Source of the DNA: Diplonema japonicum
Taxonomy: Eukaryota > Euglenozoa > Diplonemea > Diplonemida > Diplonemidae
Length of the DNA: 64,000 bases
Reading direction: 5' to 3'
NCBI GenBank assembly: GCA_964019335.1
Contig: OZ025666.1
Location: forward strand, 669,438 to 733,437
Part shown: positions 34,301 through 46,649 of the stretch, one piece after another
Position numbering within the stretch: the first letter of the stretch is position 1
Layout: the number at the start of each line of letters is the position of its first letter
Notes under the pieces: generated by a model
Databases searched by the model: none
Told to the model about the DNA's origin: nothing
The model's input: only the letters and a program-made list of their open reading frames with translations
Translations under genes and position numbers: made by a program

Positions 34301-36914
34301 TTGTGTGACTTTTCACAGGACGCGAGGATGAATACTTGAAGCTAAATGGTGCACAAGCGGATCTGATAGACACTTTTAAGGCGATGAACGAATTCTATGA
34401 CGAGATGAGCGAGCCCTTTGACGTGGGCCACACGGCAGCCACAGGTGCTGAAAACAACGATCCCTCCATCAGCATCCGGAAGCCCAGTGAGAACATGTCT
34501 GTTGGCCACAAGCGTCGAATGGCGGGGTTGCTTCTGCGTATGTGGATGAAGAAGGTATGTGGATCAGTCAGTCGATAACATCATTTAGGCGGAGGAGACC
34601 AAAACCACGCTGGACGCTTTTGCATCGAAGTATAGAATCCCAAGGCTTGCGCTGCTTGCTTGGTTTGGCGGCGATTCGCCTGCATCTCCGTCGCTCCTTG
34701 CCGCCGTCAAGGACTGGTTGCATGAAGAGCTCAGGTCACTTGACCTTCTCGACGAGTTCAAGATAGAGGGGATGGACACTTACTCTCCTGTCAACGAACC
34801 CGGTTTCTATAAATGGATGGACAAGTCTAAATTTGACCATCAGTACGAACTCCTTCTCTCTGCGAAGCTTCAGCGATTTGACAGCGACAGGACGGTCGGC
34901 CTCTTCGACCCCTTGTCGGCACCTAGAGCTACGGCATCGGGCGTCCTGGATGTCTCAGAGAATCAGGCACTGCAGGAGTACAACGACAGGCTGTTGGGTG
35001 GAAACTCCGACATCATGAACAAGGCCGAGCTTGACGCCTACCACCAGAGAACAGCAAGCGAAATGCCTCGTGTGTCAGTGAACCCGAACACAGGGAGGAC
35101 CACCGCCAACATCAAGTCCTTCGTGAACGACGTTGGCTACGAAAAGGTATGACACGAATATGTTTACCCAAGCTTTTGGCAGGAGCACCTTGCAACCAGC
35201 ATATTTGGAGCACTAACTTTGAGCGATATTAAGGAAGCAATTTTCAGGACTTTGTTGCAGACCACAAGGGACCAGGGCAGGTCCTTGGGCTCGATGTATG
35301 TGGAATGTCTTTAGTAGCACCTCACACAGAGACGACGACAAGAATAGAGCAGATGAGCTGCTTAAGGCAAACCTCATGGATGCTGACACGGCCCTTTCCT
35401 TCGCAGCGGACTGGAAGGAGGGTCTTGCTATGGACATCAAGTACGCTATAAGACGCAACTTGGGGAACAAAAGGATGAACCAGGATTTCTGTTCGTTTGT
35501 TGGACTGGAAGCAGAGGCGAAGGAGATTAGCGTATGTAGGTACGGGTGTGCTGAACCATTCTACAGGAGAAGTTCGATGGTTTGTACGAATACCCAGAGG
35601 GAGCATTCAGGATCAACGCTTTGCATGTCGAGAACGCCACGCTTGATGGTGAAGAGTGGCAGGGCGAATTGGTATGCTACGGTGTAATCAACGTACTGCG
35701 TACAGGTCGAGTCGGATGGCGAGTGGCGGGCACAGCTGAGCAATGGAAAGGTTCTAATGGTTCGTAGGGTGTCCTCCGATAAGGTCGAGTGGACATACAG
35801 TAACGAAGACGCAAAGACCGCTCCAAGGCTCGCAACTGCCCAGCGTGCGGACATTGACCTGGAAGGCGCCATGTGGCGTCTGTACGTCAATGGGAACTGG
35901 GTGCCTGGCGTTGACGAAGCAAAGAACCTCGTACTCAGGTGGACCAAGAACAACGTCGACAAAGTATGCATAGTTTTGGCACCCACCTCGTCAGGTGATA
36001 TGGGACGTCGTGCCTGCTGGTCTCAAGCAAGCAGACCTCACCTTTATCAATGCTGCCCTCGATGTCAAGGTGCCCCTTCAGATCGGCGAGCCGTACGCTG
36101 ATGAGACTGGTAAGATCTTCAGGAACATCAAAGCAGACGGCAATACCGATCAGGTGGACTGCTGGGTGAACCAGGTACCCGGCATCCCTTCCGAGTCGAC
36201 AAGCGTTGTGAAAATCGACCAAAAGAACAACGTTTTCAACTTCGAGTGCGTTCAGGTATGCGTAACGTGACAGTCTTCATTCTTTTTAGGAAGCACGAGA
36301 TGTGAGCCAAGTTGAAGGTGTAAAGGGTGTGCCCTTCGAGTTCGATAGCATTAGGACAGAGGTTGCAGGCGCTAGGGACAAGTGGTTGAGGTTGGGCATG
36401 GGCCTTGCAGATGATAGTGTTAAGGTTATTGCTAGAGAGGGGATCCCTTTCTACGGGAGCATGGTCGAGCTAATGCATTGGTTGGACGTGCTTCTTACTA
36501 AAATGAACACGGAGATTAAGGAGCTCCAGAACAGCGAACAAGCCACTATTGAACAGCGGAAAGAAGTGGAGAGGCAGATCAACGAGTTCCAACAGATCCA
36601 GCAGGACTGCGTCAAACAGGTGCTGGATTACCAAACCAGCGAGTTCTCTTGCAAGCCCATCCTCTTGGGAAACTCGGGGTACGACGCCGCAATCACGAAC
36701 GAGCAGGGCGAGAAGTCCTTGCAATACGACACTGTCTCCATCACTGGGTACCAAGCAAAGGTATACGTTACGAATTTGAGTTTTTACGCAATCACAGGTG
36801 TTGGGTAGGTATCTACCTCTTTTGAACTGGTGGGACAAGATCATAACGGAGTTGAAGCAGATAAGAACATCAGAGGGTCATCGTCTGAACAGGAGGTTAG
36901 ACAAAAGAAGCTAG
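31394..36914 (+). CDS. unrecognised 1,726-residue protein, possible mitochondrial presequence
   Basis: Eleven exons: 31394-34198, 34233-34287, 34319-34554, 34589-35146, 35183-35295, 35330-35531, 35567-35671, 35706-35963, 35995-36255, 36290-36760, 36798-36914. The ten introns are 31-37 nt and every junction preserves frame. The first ATG, 13 nt after the acceptor ending at 31381, gives an Arg-rich, acid-free N-terminus (MNRVRVLTQRPRRARG) that could target mitochondria; a second Met at 31478 would omit it. Near residue 170 is a C-P-R-C...C possible zinc site. Two short beta-rich stretches near 610-660 share a pattern G-x-L-W-x (HNGKLWAARN and KDGQLWVQWG), and a third (YVNGNWVPG) occurs near the end. 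The C-terminal fifth has a long helix. I recognise no family. Confidence 0.6.
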
Positions 36915-36975
36915 GCAGTGATGTTATTTATACCGAGACTTGCCACATCTTTAAAACATTCACCTCACAGAAGAG

Positions 36976-38739
36976 ATGGCGTCCATGTCGAAGGGCCAGA
37001 TCGACAACCCCTTCCGGCAGCCAACTGATGAAGAGGTTTTCTTTATGAGGGACCAGGAGCGTCTGGAGAAGGAAAAACAAAAGGCAAAATTACAATACCA
37101 GAAGGTACACGAAAAGACGACAGCAAGCGCAAGAATCGGTTCAGCAACGACGGCATCTGGGTTCGATGACACAACAGAAACGAAGATCAAGAAGCATGGA
37201 TACCTACCAGACCTTACACATACGTCGGAGGTTCGAAAGGACAAAGAGAACATGGCAGACTTTATTGCAAAGAAGAGAGAGATGGGCCTCATCAGAATGT
37301 CACTGGCAACAAAGAGGGCCGAGATCCACAAGCTGGAAAGCGAAGCGGAGCGAGCTGAGAAGCGTATTAAGCAGCAGGAGGAGCAGCTGGAAGAGACTTC
37401 TCAGAAGTTCGACCATTTCTTGAAAGATAATGACATGAAGGCTGTTGAAGCGATGAAGAAGGCCGAGACAGAGTCCAAGGGAAAGAACGAGAAAACGGGC
37501 GAGATAAAGAAGCTGACGGCACACAACGCGGCTGTGATGACGGAGAAGACGAAATACGAAGAACAGCTGAATGCGTGCTTAAGGTATAAGCATGACTTGG
37601 ACAAGCTGACGCCTGACTCGTGGTTCAGGGAGACCTTAATCAGTATCAAGATACGGGACGAGCGAGAGAGGCTTCGGAGTATTGCATTAGCTGAGCTCGA
37701 AGAGCAATCGGAACAGGAGGAAGAGCCCAACACAGATGACATCGAAGAGAAGATAGAAGCGCAGCTGAAAGATTTCATCCAGAAGGCCACAGAGGGGGTC
37801 ATGGAGATGCCAATTGCAGCCGAGGACTCGGAGGATAAGGAGGCCGCAGCTGTGAGGACAGTGAAGGGTGATCTAGACGCAATGGACCCTGACAAGGTAT
37901 GCACAACCCTACAAGCACACACATATAGGTGCCCATGTTCTTTACAGAACCAGACAAGATTCTCGACATCTTCGTCGAGATCGAGGAGAACAACCTGTTC
38001 CTCATCCAGAACTGCCAGGTTTGAACAAATCAAAACCTTTAAAGTACTAATGACAGGAAACGGAACAAGCACTGGAGGAGCTGAGGGCGAAGTACGAAGA
38101 TGCAAAGCAGAAGATGGACAAGCAGGTTGCACAGTTGAAGTCGCAAATCGAAATTGAGAAGCAGAAAATAGCTGTCGAGGACGCAAAGAAAAAGGCGTTA
38201 CAGTCACGAACACAACAGTCGAAAGATGCCAAAGGGCAGGAAGCACTGCTTAAGCAGATTGAACAAAAGGTGTTCGCAATCTACAAACAATGGCTTGGCG
38301 AGGATCACCAGAGTCAGTCGACGCTCGGCATCATGACACAGATCGAGACAAAGTTGGAAGAGCTAAAGGTACTTTTGTTTAGGTTCTTTATCCTAGAATC
38401 CTCTTTAACAGAAATATATCGACGAGAACGTGCCAGGAGGAAGGGATATACCCGGGGACCTTGTTTCCATTCTGATGAAGCAGCAGTATGCAACACTCCA
38501 ACTCTTTAAGGCACTACAGGGACAAGCAACGACGTGACCGTCTGAGACAAAAGAAGAGGAATGAGGACAGGGAGCGACAGCAAAGGAGAGCGGACCAGGT
38601 GCTCGCAAGAGCATTCCAATCTGTGAAGAAGAGAGTAGGGAAGCCTGTAATGTGGCGCTCTAAGCCAGACGAAAAGAAGAGGGAGATAACAGGACCCACA
38701 GAACAGATAGAAGATGAAGATGAAGAATTCTTCAAATGA
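36976..38739 (+). CDS. CFAP100: CFAP100/CCDC37-like flagellar inner-arm protein (MIA1 homologue)
   Basis: Five exons (36976-37896, 37929-38018, 38057-38368, 38412-38485, 38520-38739) give 538 residues, against about 600 in animals. In Chlamydomonas the homologue MIA1 forms the modifier-of-inner-arms complex, which regulates inner dynein arm f. Family marks are an N-terminal NPFRQPTDEEVFFMRDQE, then KVHEKTT; a central DUF4200 coiled coil; FTEPDKILDIFVEIEENNLF in exon 2; and a C-terminal VKKRVGKPVMWRSKP. The last appears only if the 34-nt intron 38486-38519 is removed; otherwise the frame stops at 38537. One donor is GTTTGA and one GTACTT, the least standard here. The gene is good evidence that the organism builds motile flagella. 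Confidence 0.85.
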
Positions 38740-38791
38740 TGTAGTATACAGTTAATGCTTGGCAGTTTTGCAACAAGCAACTTTAACAGAT

Positions 38792-39417
38792 ATGAATGAA
38801 AATGAGAGCAGAGCGGTGGTAGTGCAAGGTATACCTCCTTCGTGGACAAAGGATGACGTGACAAAGTACTTCGGAGAGGGTAATATTGAACGCTTTACGT
38901 TCTTCCCGCGGAAAGCGATGGCACTAATGACGCTCGCGACGCAGGAGGCAGTCGCGAATGGGCTGAAGCTGCACAACGTTACTCCTGAGGGAGAGACAAA
39001 CCCTGTGACAGTGGAGCTTACAGAGCGCAAGGCGAAGTTCAACAGTGAAGGGATGAATAAGCTGAAGAAGAGAAGCCGCGGCAAGAAGGTATAACGCATA
39101 TGTGTTTATAACTCACCACACAGCAATCGGAGGTATCTGCAGAACCTTTTAAAGGAGACGAAGTAACAGAAAAGACATGTGAGGCGGCCGAGCCGAAAGA
39201 GCGGGAAAAGGAATCACCCAGCGAAGAGAAGGCACAAGACGCAGTAGTGCAAGAGATACTAAAAGAGCAATCATCAGCAGTGCATGAGGGACCCCCCGCA
39301 CCATCCATGCCTGATGTCCCAGAAGGAGACCTTCCTGTGTTGCCCGTTAGGAAGAAGGCACGTAAGGAAAAGAAGCAGAGATCTTCTGCTTTATTGAGTT
39401 TCATAGATGAGCCGTAA
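38792..39417 (+). CDS. RRM-type RNA-binding protein
   Basis: Two exons (38792-39088, 39124-39417; 35-nt GTATAA intron) give 196 residues. Residues ~7-85 fit one RRM: RNP2-like AVVVQGIPPSW, a helix, IERFTFFPRKAMALMTL as the RNP1-like strand, then a second helix and a final strand before ERKAKF. The C-terminal half is Glu/Lys-rich and low complexity, ending in a basic RKKARKEKKQ. The RNP1 strand lacks the usual aromatic pair, so RNA contacts may differ. No specific orthologue is evident. The acceptor AACAG ends at 38789, only two bases before the ATG. Confidence 0.6.
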
Positions 39418-39471
39418 ACATTTGTAATCAGCATTTTCGATGTCATGCCTACCCACAGGAGATGTGCTGAG

Positions 39472-42400
39472 ATGAATCCGTCATCAGAGAAGAGCGAGCT
39501 ATGCATAGGCGACTATGTGGTGTTCCAGGCGTCGAACCTCACTGACTGCTTATCCGTGGAATGGTTAGGGGTCACTTGCTACCCTGTGATGCACAGCTTC
39601 GCGAGCACAGGGGACAAGCCCGCATCTCCCGTGGCCGTTGTTGCTCAGGGTAATCAGAAGGTGCCTTGCAGTGGCGAGCCGTTTACTGAGAGACGAGTGT
39701 TTACGATATCTTTGGACGTTGCTATCCAGGAGTCGAAGTACCTTTCTTATGGGCAGACAATTAGACTGCAGAATGTGTATTCATCGCTGTTCCTGAGCAG
39801 CAGGGATGTTGATGGCGAGCTGGAGGCAGTCCTAGAGCACCCCAGGGACGTCAAGGACCTTGTAGACGAGACGGGCGTAAGGAGGGATTTGTGGAAGTTG
39901 CTCCCAAGACACAAGGTACGAGAGGATGGTGAAAAAGTGCGGAGAAATGATCAGTTGTTTATCGTGAACGTAGCGTGTGGGCTGTACCTCAACTTAGCTA
40001 ATGTGCAGTCGCCCCGTCTGGACACGTGGTGCAAGGTGAATAATGAACTGATGGATAGACGCTCAGTAGAGGTTCCTTCGCGCATGATTGCAGGCTTCCA
40101 GGGCACGGACACAAGAGGCTCTGCTTGGGTAGTATCCTCTTATGAATCACAGCAAGAGATTAAAAACACGATTCGATGTCTGGACACCGTAGTTGTGTTC
40201 CACAAAGAGGCAGAGAGCTTCCTCAGCGTCTCGGGTGTGTCTCCGCAAGGCATCGGGGATGTCAGCTTCGATAAGTGCAAGGTAGATAAGTCCACCTACA
40301 ACGTGTTAGATCTGGACTACACCACTTCTTCGCTTTTCGCAATTGAAGCTGAGGATCCAAGCAAGGGTGGTGGTGTTATGTACACCAAGAAAAGGTACCG
40401 CTTGAAGCATGTGGCTAGCGACACGTACCTTGCACTCAGCATCGTTGAAGGTGATCTTGGCAAGCGCGTTGTGAGCGTCGTGACTACACCGTCACCCGAC
40501 GATGCGAATTTGCTAGTATTCCAGCCTCTTGACTCTGACAACACGGACGTCTGTCTCACACGGACAGGTTTCTCGCGTTTGCAATTTGCAACTTCTGAGT
40601 TGTGGCTTCATGCGAAGCAGCCAAGTGAACCGGAAGAAGAGACAGGTTCCTTTCTTGGTGCCGAGGGGGTATCGAAGGGTTATTTTGAAGATGTTCTTGC
40701 CTTGCGCGTAGTTAGGCCCACGTTGAGGTCGGACCTCCTTACCGTTGTGGCTCCTACGGTCCTACAACAATTTATCAGGCACTGGTCGCAGCGCAAGGTA
40801 CTTCGACAGCTAGAAGGCGTGGACTGGAGGGGGCGCAAGAGGGTGGTTGAGGTAGACGCCGACCAGGCAGCGGCGGAGAAGCAGCTCACGAAAGCAACGT
40901 CTCACTTCCTGCGTAACATCATTAGGGCACTGTCGAACATCTCGTACGGTGAGAAGGGCTTCGACCTGTTGAATGATGCACTCCCGAAGCCTTCGTATAG
41001 GTGCCAACGAATGCTTTTCGAAAACAGTATCCACGAGCTGCTGTTTGAGGTACTACGAGTGCCGCTTGAGCATGGAGGGCTATCTCTTGATAAGGTTGGC
41101 GATGAGATGCTAGAGATTTACAGAGTCGGCTTTAGACTTGTGGAGCAGATGATTAAGGGCGCGAAGGACTTGGCAGTCAAGCTGTCTCGGTTTATCCCCT
41201 TTCTTGAGGCGCAGCTCAAGCACGAGCTGAACATCGCCAGCGCTCTTATGCAGATAGTTGTTGACAACAAGCAGATTTTAGAGTCCCTTCACCAAAGGCA
41301 GTTAGAGAGCTTCTGCTTTCTAATACCCCAGTATGGAAGGACGCCAACGTACCTAAAGCTGCTATCTGCATGTTGTGTATGCGACAACGGGGCAATGAAG
41401 GCGAATCAGATTTCCATAGGGCAATGTTTGAGCGGAATAGACGTAGAAAAGCAGGAAGCACGATCTTGCACTGTAAGCTGCCTGCGTGTATTCTACACTA
41501 TTACGCTTCATGCGCTTGATGGATTGCATATCAAACCTTACACCAGTTTCCCTCCTTCGACAGAACGCAAGGTGCGTAGGTTTCTGCAGCGGTACGAAGC
41601 GGACAGGAAGGCACGCGAGAAGGGACTCCTCTATAGCGATCATGACATCTCCAGCAGTGAGAGTAGTTTGAGCTCCGCTGACTCACATGAAGACTTGTCG
41701 GCGGGGTTCTATGACGATGATTGCGAGTCCTCATATGAGGAGGAGATTCTTGTGGAGGCAGGTCTGGGTACAACAGATGCTCTCATGTCGCCTGCTTCTC
41801 AAAAGTTTCTCTACCGCTCGAAGAAGAAGGCAAAGCAGTCGTGGAGCTATTACATGAACCAAGAGGCAATACCTCAGACAATGCAAGCCGTAAGTGGCTG
41901 CTGGGTGTGGAGGTGCGAAATACCTGCAGTTGCCCCTCAGTGGAGGCGTCAGTGGTTCTCTCTCGCAGGCGGGTATCTAACTTTCAGGAAGGAGAAAGGT
42001 GGTGTTGTCCTTCGCTCGCTTCCCGTTGTTGAAATTTCCCATGTTTACAAGGATTGTGTGAGTGACGCAAGGCCGCCGGCTACCGTCAAGAGCTACGGGT
42101 TTGTCTGTGAGCTGACATCGCGCTTGTCGGGAAAGGCAAAGAAGCTATTGCTGTGCGCAGAGTGCATGGGAGAGCGGAACGAGATGCTTGAAGTTCTACG
42201 AAGCGAGGTACGCAATGCGGAGGCTGCTATCGAAGGGACGAAGGCTCTGTCTGGAGACCCTGTGTTTGCTGGAAGGGTAGGAGCGCAAGGAAAGAAGACG
42301 GCTAGTCTCCAAAGCCACATGAAGTCTCTCCTTCGAAAGCACCACAACTTCAGAGGTGTTGATGACGCTGGTATTAGTGACAAGGTGACAAGGGTCACAA

Positions 42401-45400
42401 TCGGGACACGCTTCGACACCCAATGGGAGTCCATGACCAACTTCATCAAGCACCGTCCTGTGCAAGCTGTGGCATACCTTGAGGCGCAGTTGATATTGTT
42501 TAGCAAGCTTTGTACCGGCAACAATGGGCTCACACTCAATTGGGTGCAGAGCATCATTTCGAGGGAGATAATCAAGGAAGGGCTCACGCTTTCTTGCGAG
42601 CATCCTTTGTCCCCAGGCATAAGAGCTGCGTTTGCGGAGTTAGCCATCACTGTATACCTAGTGCCTGCTGTGGGAACGGTGGATGAACACACGCAGAGGC
42701 ACTTGACGTTTCTAGGGCAACTTAAGGCAGCCGTTGATGACCATCTCAGAAGACCGAACAAGTCGAAGAAGAGTGAGCAGTATTCCATGAATGAGCACAA
42801 GTTCACCACTGCAGTATTACGACTGTGCAACGAGCTGATTTCTGCAAAGAGCTATACACACGAGGAGCTTGCATCATTACTGCCACCACTGTTGAAGGTG
42901 TTATCGAGAAACCCGCCCCAGCAGGTACAAGTGCAAAACTCTAAAGAGCAACAGTTTGGGATCACCAGAGAGGCTGTGAATGCCACGTTCCCACGCGAGG
43001 TACGCGCGGAGCCTGTTTCTAGCATGCAGATGAAGGTCATGGAGACCAAGCTTGAAGCATGCAACGTTCTTCTCAAGCTCTTCGAAGACGAAGCCACGGC
43101 GAAGTTGATGGCCGATGTCTTCGGGACCTTTGTGCCAAAGGGATCTGTCGACCAGCTCACAACCGCACTGTTGTCGACGCTGCTACACAATGGACACGAT
43201 CTGCTCTTCCTGACATCGCTGCGACTGCTATTCAGAAACCTTTCGTCGGACTTCAACACGTGGTACAGCGAAGAGTCATACGTCAGGTTTGCTACTATCC
43301 TTCTGCGGCAGCTGCAGGAAGGGCACCTAGAAGTTATCTTGGCTCTGTTCAAGCTCCTAGAAGGCAGTTTCGGTGGCGCTAAAGCATCGGGCGAAACGAT
43401 GCTTGCAGTGATGACCACCCTTGCGCGCATGATTTACCTCGATAAAGACCCGGCGAAAATGGCACGGGCGCAGACTGAGCTTGACAAGCTTGGTATAGCT
43501 CCTCTTGTGGCCGTATTGATCGAGTCGAAGGATGAGACGGTTGTGAAACACTCTTTAGACCTCATGATCGCTCTTATGCATGGGGGGAATGCAGAGGTGC
43601 AGCGGTCGTTGTCTGATTACTTTCTTTCACGAAACGACGAAGCGCTTTTCGTAACTCTCAAGAACAGGATAACGGGAGCTGTTTTGCAAATAAAGGAAGC
43701 GAAGAACAACAATACGCGACCAGAGCTGTTTGAGGCAAACAACTTGCAACACGTGCTTGAGGTGCTGCGTGTCTTGCAGCTCTTCAGCGAAGGGCATAAC
43801 CTTGACATGCAGAACTATTTGCGGGCACAGACAGATAACGTGGTGTCATATAACTTGGTGCAGGAGTCGTTAACCTTCTTATGTGTCGCTTTAACCATTG
43901 AAAAGCACACTGATTTCACGCAGGCGATACTTGTGCAATCATTCAACACTCTAACTGAATACTGCCAGGGTCCATGTAAAGGGAACCAGATACAACTTGT
44001 AAAGGGAAACATAGCTTCGCATACGACTGGCGCCTTAGGGAGGGACTTCTCAGAGCTGGATAAGGAACAAATCAATGAGATTAGAACAGCATCGCTGCAG
44101 TGCCTCCACTCTGTGCTTGAAGGCAATACGCTGCACGACCCAACTACCGTTGCAGTGCAGCACACGATCGACAGCACCATTCTCAGACAGGTAGTAGAGA
44201 CAGCATGGTTAGACAAAAAAAACGACTCCTCTCTCGAAGTGGCTTTCAACGTCTTCATTTTGTTGAAGATGCTGAAAATGACTGCAGCTCTGGAGAGAAC
44301 ACCAGGCTACGCGTTCCTTGATGCGATGACTGGCGGCATCGAGATATCCCGTGAAGGGAGGCTCGAAAGGGTGTACTTCAGGATACCTGCGATCTCTGCC
44401 AATTTATCTGACGAAACAAAGGACGATTTATTGCGGTCAGTGAACAGGTCGACATCGACGGCAAGGATCTCAGACTTCTACTACCGTGCAGAGGGGTTGA
44501 TCTTCGAGATCGAGTACTACCAGAAGATGTTCCACGAGGTCAGAGACACGCCCCTCGCCGAGTACTCACGTCTTGCACAGCAGCTGCTGCACAAGTGGAG
44601 TGTGTTGTGGCACGACATCATGCTTGGGATGGCCTTCACCGCTAACATCCTACTTGTGTGCTTTGCTAGTTATCAGCCTGACGAAGACAACGTTGCTTTG
44701 CTGTCACTTCCTTCTGAGGTCAGCACTACCTTGCGTCTCATCTCCGTTGTGCAGGTAGTGGTGACTGCATGTCTTGTGACTGACTTCCTGATTGCAAAGG
44801 CCCCTCTTATTTCATTCAGACTCAAAAAGCAGCAGCGCCTTGAGGCTGTAAGGAAGGCCAGCCAGCGGCTGTCTAGCACACAAATGATTTCGTGGTGGAA
44901 TTCTCCAGAGGCACAAGACCCCTTAGCGTCTCCACCAAGCAATAACGATGGCAATGTTGAGAAAGAAATAATCAAAGCCAGAGACAAGGAAGAGGGTACA
45001 GGCGTCACAGGGGGAAGACGCCCTGAGATGACTCATGGGTCAGAGATATCAAAGGTTCTCGAGAACCAGGATTTCACCTTGTGGTCCATGTTGTGGAGCT
45101 TCAAAAGCGACACCACTTTCCTGTTTTATTTATTGTGCCTTTTATGTGCCATGTTTTCGATGTTTGGGAGCGTCTTCTTCTTATCTATACACCTACTGGC
45201 CGTGAGCAGCAGGAGTCCTGTGCTGCTGAACGTCATCACAGCAGTGACACGGCATAGCCGTGCCTTGGTGCTAACAGCGTTGCTAGGTTCTGTTGTTGTT
45301 TATCTATTCACCGTGATGGCCTTCATCTTGTTCAGGGAGAAGTTCCAGCCGGAGATCGAGGGAAGTGACGAGAGTGCCTGTGATTCGTTAGGAGGGTGCT

Positions 45401-46204
45401 TTAGGTACTTATTGCTGAACGCTGTGCGCGCGGGTGGTGGTGTGGGGGACCTGATTGAAGACCACAGTTGGCATGATAGGCCGTACATTGTCTTCGGTCT
45501 GTTGTCAGATTTCTTGTTCTTCGTGATTGTCATCGTCATCCTGCTGAACATCATATCCGGTGTGATCATCGATACCTTCGCTCGCCTGAGGGAGGAACGT
45601 CAGGTAATTGAAGACGATATCAAGAGTAGATGCTTCATCTGCGGCATCGAGAGTACGCAGTTCGACAGACAGGGCGAGGGGTTCGAGCACCATATCAAGC
45701 ATGACCATAACCTGTGGCTATACATTTACTTTTTGCACCACCTGATGAAGAAGGACGTATCGGATTTCACGGGGCAAGAGTCTTATGTGTACAACATGAT
45801 ACACAAGCACGACCTTGGGTTCTTCCCGTTGAACAAAGCGATTGTGTTGGAAGGCAAGAGGGATGAGGAAGACAGGTTAATCATCATGGCCAACGAGGAC
45901 AGGGTCATGCAGGAGAAGCTTGACGAGGTGGACGGGAAACTCGCAGAGGTATGTAAAAGAGGGGGACAACGACATTCTCACAGGTGCATCAAACATGGAC
46001 CAAGGCTCACCATGAACACAAGGATCAGGTCTCACAGTTGTGCGAGTCTGCAGTTCAGGCAGTTGAGGAGACGCATAAGGTATGTGCTGTGCAGCACCCT
46101 CAACTGCAACATCACAGACTACTGAGGATCCAGGGCCGCCTACACCCAGAAACCGGAAGAGGAACGTCAGCTTGTTTAGTGCCCGTTCCGCTAGATTACG
46201 ATAA
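39472..46204 (+). CDS. ITPR: IP3-receptor-type calcium release channel with inserted PH domain
   Basis: Three exons (39472-45948, 45984-46079, 46118-46204; introns 35 and 38 nt) give 2,219 residues. The N-terminal ~400 residues have the suppressor/MIR beta-trefoil character of IP3 receptors. RIH-type solenoid follows. A PH domain lies at ~810-910 (PQWRRQWFSLAGGYLTF, then a helix ending MLEVLRSEV). The C-terminus holds hydrophobic segments from ~1700, selectivity filter GGGVGD near 1987, a pore helix ending LNIISGVIIDTFA, and the C2H2-like linker CFICG...HHIKHDH near 2054-2080, all in animal IP3R order. The channel releases Ca2+ from stores. A PH insertion is not part of IP3Rs I know and could bind phosphoinositides. 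An ATG at 39445 is upstream of the acceptor at 39458; a three-codon uORF precedes the chosen ATG. Confidence 0.9.
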
Positions 46205-46280
46205 CCATAGATTAGATTTTTGCTTGTTATTGCTTGAGTTAATAAAAAGTCAGTGTTGTTCTGTCGTACTTACTACAGGA

Positions 46281-46493
46281 ATGCCGACGCAGGATGAAGT
46301 ATTAAAAGCCTTCAAGGTATTTGATCACAAGCAAAGCGGCAAGATTCCCACTGACACATTTAGGTTTGTGCTCACAAGACTTGGGAATGTGATGACGCCT
46401 GCGGAGGCAGACGAGATTATCGAGGAAGCTGACAGCTACGGTGAAGGGCTTGTGGATTACACTGCATTTGTGAATGATGTTCTGTTTGTGTGA
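46281..46493 (+). CDS. half-calmodulin (two degenerate EF hands)
   Basis: A 70-residue protein that aligns with only the C-terminal lobe of calmodulin: EVLKAFKVFDHKQSGK is helix plus loop 1, and DEIIEEADSYGEGLVDY is helix plus loop 2. Both loops lack the Glu at position 12, and loop 1 starts DHKQSGKI, so calcium binding is doubtful; myosin or dynein light chains show similar loss. TACTACAG at 46278 is two bases before the ATG, and only 76 bp separate it from the IP3R stop, leaving no room for an N-terminal lobe. Proximity to the channel may be coincidental, but a light-chain-like partner of the channel or the myosin is conceivable. Confidence 0.7.
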   Translation: MPTQDEVLKAFKVFDHKQSGKIPTDTFRFVLTRLGNVMTPAEADEIIEEADSYGEGLVDYTAFVNDVLFV

Positions 46494-46649
46494 TACTAGA
46501 TTGGTTCGAGTCACCAGGGTAGCGAGAACATGGCAGGACGGGCAGTGGTCTTGTGCGATTCACTGGTACGCTAGTAGCATCCATAGCACTGCAGAAATAG
46601 ATCGAGTTGTTATGTATGAGGTTGCTAAGTCGCTCGTACGCAGGCGGTT

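Noticed and set aside
36912-38537. CFAP100 ending at TGA 38535-38537
   Set aside because: Reading through 38486 loses the conserved C-terminal GKPVMWRSKP region; splicing 38486-38519 restores it in frame.
39445-39471. Upstream ATG of the IP3R at 39445
   Set aside because: It lies 5' of the likely acceptor at 39458, so it would be absent from the mature mRNA.
46500-46530. tRNA T-loop-like GGTTCGAGTC (also GGTTCGA at 9709 and 62590)
   Set aside because: No anticodon arm, D-loop or acceptor pairing could be found around any of them; the one at 9709 is inside uL16m.
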